IMG/VR virus record: IMGVR_UViG_3300003937_000048
Span: 1 to 37,598 of that record
Strand: one strand, 5' to 3'
Origin: a virus
Length of the DNA: 37,598 bases
Below are positions 35,261 through 37,598 of this stretch, piece by piece (the stretch's first letter is position 1; each line of letters begins with the position of its first letter). Below the pieces are notes generated by a model. That model ran no database searches, was not told the DNA's origin, and saw nothing but the letters and a program-made list of their open reading frames with translations. The position numbers were made by a program, and so were the translations under genes.

Positions 35261-36263
35261 TGATCTGCCAGATAAAAAACTTCTAGAAAAAATATTTAGA
35301 GACATAAGGCTAGGTTTCTCTTCTTTTATCTATGAGGGAAAGACTTGTTTTGTTAAACACGCTTCTCACCATCAAACAGATATCCTTAACCAGTCTTACG
35401 AAGAATACTATAATAAGGCAACCTCAAAAGGGGTAATGACCGAAAAAGAACTTCTTGAAACTTTAGAGAAACAAGAAGTGTGGAGTTCACAAGATGAAAA
35501 CCTTTTCGAGAAGAAAGAAATTGAGATGGAAAATCTCAAAAAAACTTCTGCAAATTTAATTGTAAAAGCTCAAAGAAATTCTTTTGAAAAAAGAATAAAA
35601 GATCTTGAAGAAACTTTATTAAAGCACAGAAATAAAAGAAACTCTTTAGTTAAGAATACTGCTGAAGAATACGCCTCCAAGAGGGCTAATGAAATTTTTA
35701 TGTTTAATTCTTTATTTAAAGATAGAGAATTTAAAGAAATGTTTTTTTCTGAAGAAGAGTTTGATCATTTAAATAAAATTGAACTCAGCGAAGTTTATAT
35801 TGAATATAATAAATCAATAGAAATATTTAGTCAAGAAAATATAAGACAGCTGTCAATAGAATCTTTTTTTACAAGTTTATTTAATTTATTTGATAAAGAT
35901 GTTTCTAATTTTTATGGCAAGAAAGTATTTGATTTAAGTTATTACCAAATCAATCTATTAAACTATGGAAAGTTATTTCTTAAAATATTTGAAAATAAAG
36001 AGATCCCAAAGGGAATACAAAGAGACGCTGGAAAAATATTAGAATATTTAGAAGAGTCGGAGACAAAGAAAAAGGCCGCTAAAACCGCAAGTGAAAAAGC
36101 TCAATCTGCAGCTGGGTTTTCCTATAAGGGCGCGACTAGAGAAGATCTTGAAGAAGCGGGAATCAATACAAAAGGTGCTATGGACATACATGACTTGGCC
36201 AAGGAAGAAGGCAAAGATGGCGAATTAGATATGGAAGATTTAATGAAAATCCATAAAAAATAG
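35253..36263 (+). CDS. Coiled-coil tail-module protein, possible second chaperone
   Basis: A 336-residue, mostly coiled-coil protein (EKKEIEMENLKKTSANL; FEKRIKDLEETLLKHR). It overlaps the preceding gene by eight bases. Last gene before the tape measure. It may be the T-like partner of the preceding chaperone, made by re-initiation rather than frameshift. Confidence 0.55.
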   Translation: MPDDLPDKKLLEKIFRDIRLGFSSFIYEGKTCFVKHASHHQTDILNQSYEEYYNKATSKGVMTEKELLETLEKQEVWSSQDENLFEKKEIEMENLKKTSANLIVKAQRNSFEKRIKDLEETLLKHRNKRNSLVKNTAEEYASKRANEIFMFNSLFKDREFKEMFFSEEEFDHLNKIELSEVYIEYNKSIEIFSQENIRQLSIESFFTSLFNLFDKDVSNFYGKKVFDLSYYQINLLNYGKLFLKIFENKEIPKGIQRDAGKILEYLEESETKKKAAKTASEKAQSAAGFSYKGATREDLEEAGINTKGAMDIHDLAKEEGKDGELDMEDLMKIHKK

Positions 36264-36296
36264 TGTAACTAAAATTACACAGGTAAAAGGAAAATT

Positions 36297-37598
36297 ATGA
36301 ACCCCATTGTAAACATACCAACAGGTGCGAGTGGCTATAGGCAAAGTATAGTCTCTCAAGCTCAGGCTGCTCAAAGAACTGTTAATAATATGCAGATGAG
36401 TCCAAGGTTGAACCCAAATGGATTTGTACAACCTTTAGGTAAAATTACTAATGCAGCCAGTGAGTTTCAAAAGTCAATGGATGCTTCTGCCGCTCGTGTA
36501 TTTGCGTTTGGAGCAGCCGTAGGAGTTATTAATGGAATTAGTGACGCTTTTAAAACTTTAGTGACATCAGCTGTAGAAGTAGAAAAGTCTCTTAAAGATA
36601 TTCAAGTTGTTATGGAAGCTACTGATTCTGCAATGCAAAAATTTGGAGATGGTTTATTTGACGTAGCTAGAAATACGGCAACTAGTTTTGATTTGGTTGC
36701 AGCTTCAGCAACAGAGTTGGCCAGGCAAGGCTTAAGTGCGGAAGAAACTTTAGCAAGAGTTAACTCAGCACTTATTCTTAGCAGGCTATCTGGGTTAGAC
36801 ACAGTAAAGTCAACAGAAACTTTAACAGCAGCAATCAACTCTTTTAATAAAGAGGGTATAACGCATGAACAAATAGTTAATAGAATGGCTAATGTAGATG
36901 CAGCTTTTGCTGTCTCATCTGCAGACTTAGCTGAAGCCATATCAAGAGCGGGCGCTGTCGCTCAATCTTCTGGAGTTTCGTTTAATCAATTGTCAGCTAT
37001 TGTAACAGCGGTTCAACAAAGAACTGCTCGTGGGGGATCTGTTATTGGTAATGGATTTAAAAGTATATTTACAAGAATTAAGAGGAGTGGAGTGAGAGAA
37101 GCTCTTGAAGAAATAGGCGTCACAACCAAAGAAATGGATGGAAGTTTTAGATCTTCCATAGATATTATAAAAGATTACGCAAAAGTTTATCAAACATTAA
37201 CAGATACTCAAAAAGCTTATACATCAGAACAAATAGCTGGAGTCTTCCAAATACAAAATTTACAAGCTTTAATACAAGATTTGAATAGTGGGTATTCAGT
37301 ATTTAATAAAGCTTTATCAGTTGCTAACAATACAACAGATCAAGCGACACAAAGAAATAAAGCGTTGAACGAAACCTTAGATGCAATATTTAAATCAACA
37401 ACTTTAAGCGTAAAAGAGCTCTCAGCATCACTTGGGTCTTTAGCTTTTGAGGATAGCTTTAAAAGTATATTAAAATTTGTAGGTAATTTAGCTGATAGCT
37501 TAAATGGATTATTCGATGAAGAAACTGGTAGCAGTTTAGCTAAAAATTTAGTTAAAGGTATAGGAGCTTGGATAACTGGGCCTGGCGCAGTCTTACTA
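36297..37598 (+). CDS. Tail tape measure protein, 3' end outside window
   Basis: The open frame from ATG 36297 (AAAAGGAAAATT ribosome site) runs 434 codons to the window edge without a stop. After an unstructured start, residues ~60-330 match the TP901-type tape measure core: MDASAARVFAFGAAVGVI, then VEKSLKDIQVVMEAT, ATELARQGLSAEETL, and AAFAVSSADLAEAI followed by a SRAGAVAQSSGVSF segment. A predicted long helical protein that sets tail length and carries the tail-tip activities. Confidence 0.9.
   Translation, partial: MNPIVNIPTGASGYRQSIVSQAQAAQRTVNNMQMSPRLNPNGFVQPLGKITNAASEFQKSMDASAARVFAFGAAVGVINGISDAFKTLVTSAVEVEKSLKDIQVVMEATDSAMQKFGDGLFDVARNTATSFDLVAASATELARQGLSAEETLARVNSALILSRLSGLDTVKSTETLTAAINSFNKEGITHEQIVNRMANVDAAFAVSSADLAEAISRAGAVAQSSGVSFNQLSAIVTAVQQRTARGGSVIGNGFKSIFTRIKRSGVREALEEIGVTTKEMDGSFRSSIDIIKDYAKVYQTLTDTQKAYTSEQIAGVFQIQNLQALIQDLNSGYSVFNKALSVANNTTDQATQRNKALNETLDAIFKSTTLSVKELSASLGSLAFEDSFKSILKFVGNLADSLNGLFDEETGSSLAKNLVKGIGAWITGPGAVLL

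Noticed and set aside
34379-36263. Programmed frameshift joining the two tail chaperone genes
   Set aside because: An AAAAAAG string near 35164 is not in the right phase for a -1 slip, and the second gene is in the +1 frame, where a stop lies about 35 bases before its ATG. Re-initiation at the eight-base overlap is simpler.

Overview
The window is a piece of a tailed dsDNA phage genome (Caudoviricetes). The evidence is a packaging and head-tail module in standard order: large terminase, portal, protease-scaffold, decoration protein, major capsid, neck proteins, major tail protein, two pre-tape genes, tape measure. It also has phage accessory genes (PhoH, thioredoxin-like, a phage-type sigma factor, DUF932-like and Gp88-like proteins) and no bacterial housekeeping genes. 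The DNA is AT-rich. Promoters in the left half read as ordinary sigma70 sites (TTGACA/TATAAT type), so the host is a bacterium with that consensus. The host cannot be named from the sequence.

Layout. (1) 1-3.1 kb: very AT-rich, small unknown genes, a probable structured RNA of about 415 nt with its own promoter and terminator (2402-2816), and a tiny membrane-peptide gene. (2) 3.1-10.1 kb, + strand, and 10.2-15.95 kb, - strand: a probable early region of about 45 very small genes in eleven transcription units. The units are punctuated by eleven copies of a ~75-bp nested-palindrome element with a GC-rich core. A tRNA-like gene with an oversized anticodon loop, followed by another structured stretch, lies at 7.8-8.1 kb. 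(3) 16.2-37.6 kb, + strand: PhoH, thioredoxin-like, zinc-ribbon, sigma factor, an ERCC4-type nuclease and the morphogenesis genes; the tape measure gene runs off the window.

Expression logic. In the early region 21 genes show the same promoter geometry: a T-rich run, CC, a TTGnnn -35, 17 bp, a -10 of form nAnnnT, then 5-7 bp and the ATG. These transcripts should start at or within a base of the start codon, so they look leaderless. Promoter-distal genes in the same units use Shine-Dalgarno sites or stop/start overlaps. Late genes use AAGG-type ribosome sites, and several start after a different motif (TGTA followed by ATATA) that the phage sigma factor might read. Codon use in the late block alternates between AT-rich (terminase, portal) and more host-like (scaffold half, decoration, capsid, major tail), as expected for highly expressed structural genes.

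The main candidate for something undescribed is the early region: an array of stem-loop elements joined to leaderless-promoter cassettes, resembling in logic the promoter/stem-loop (PeSL) cassettes of T4-type phages but with different sequence and architecture. The two RNA loci and a set of 16-26 residue hydrophobic peptides beside the elements come next.
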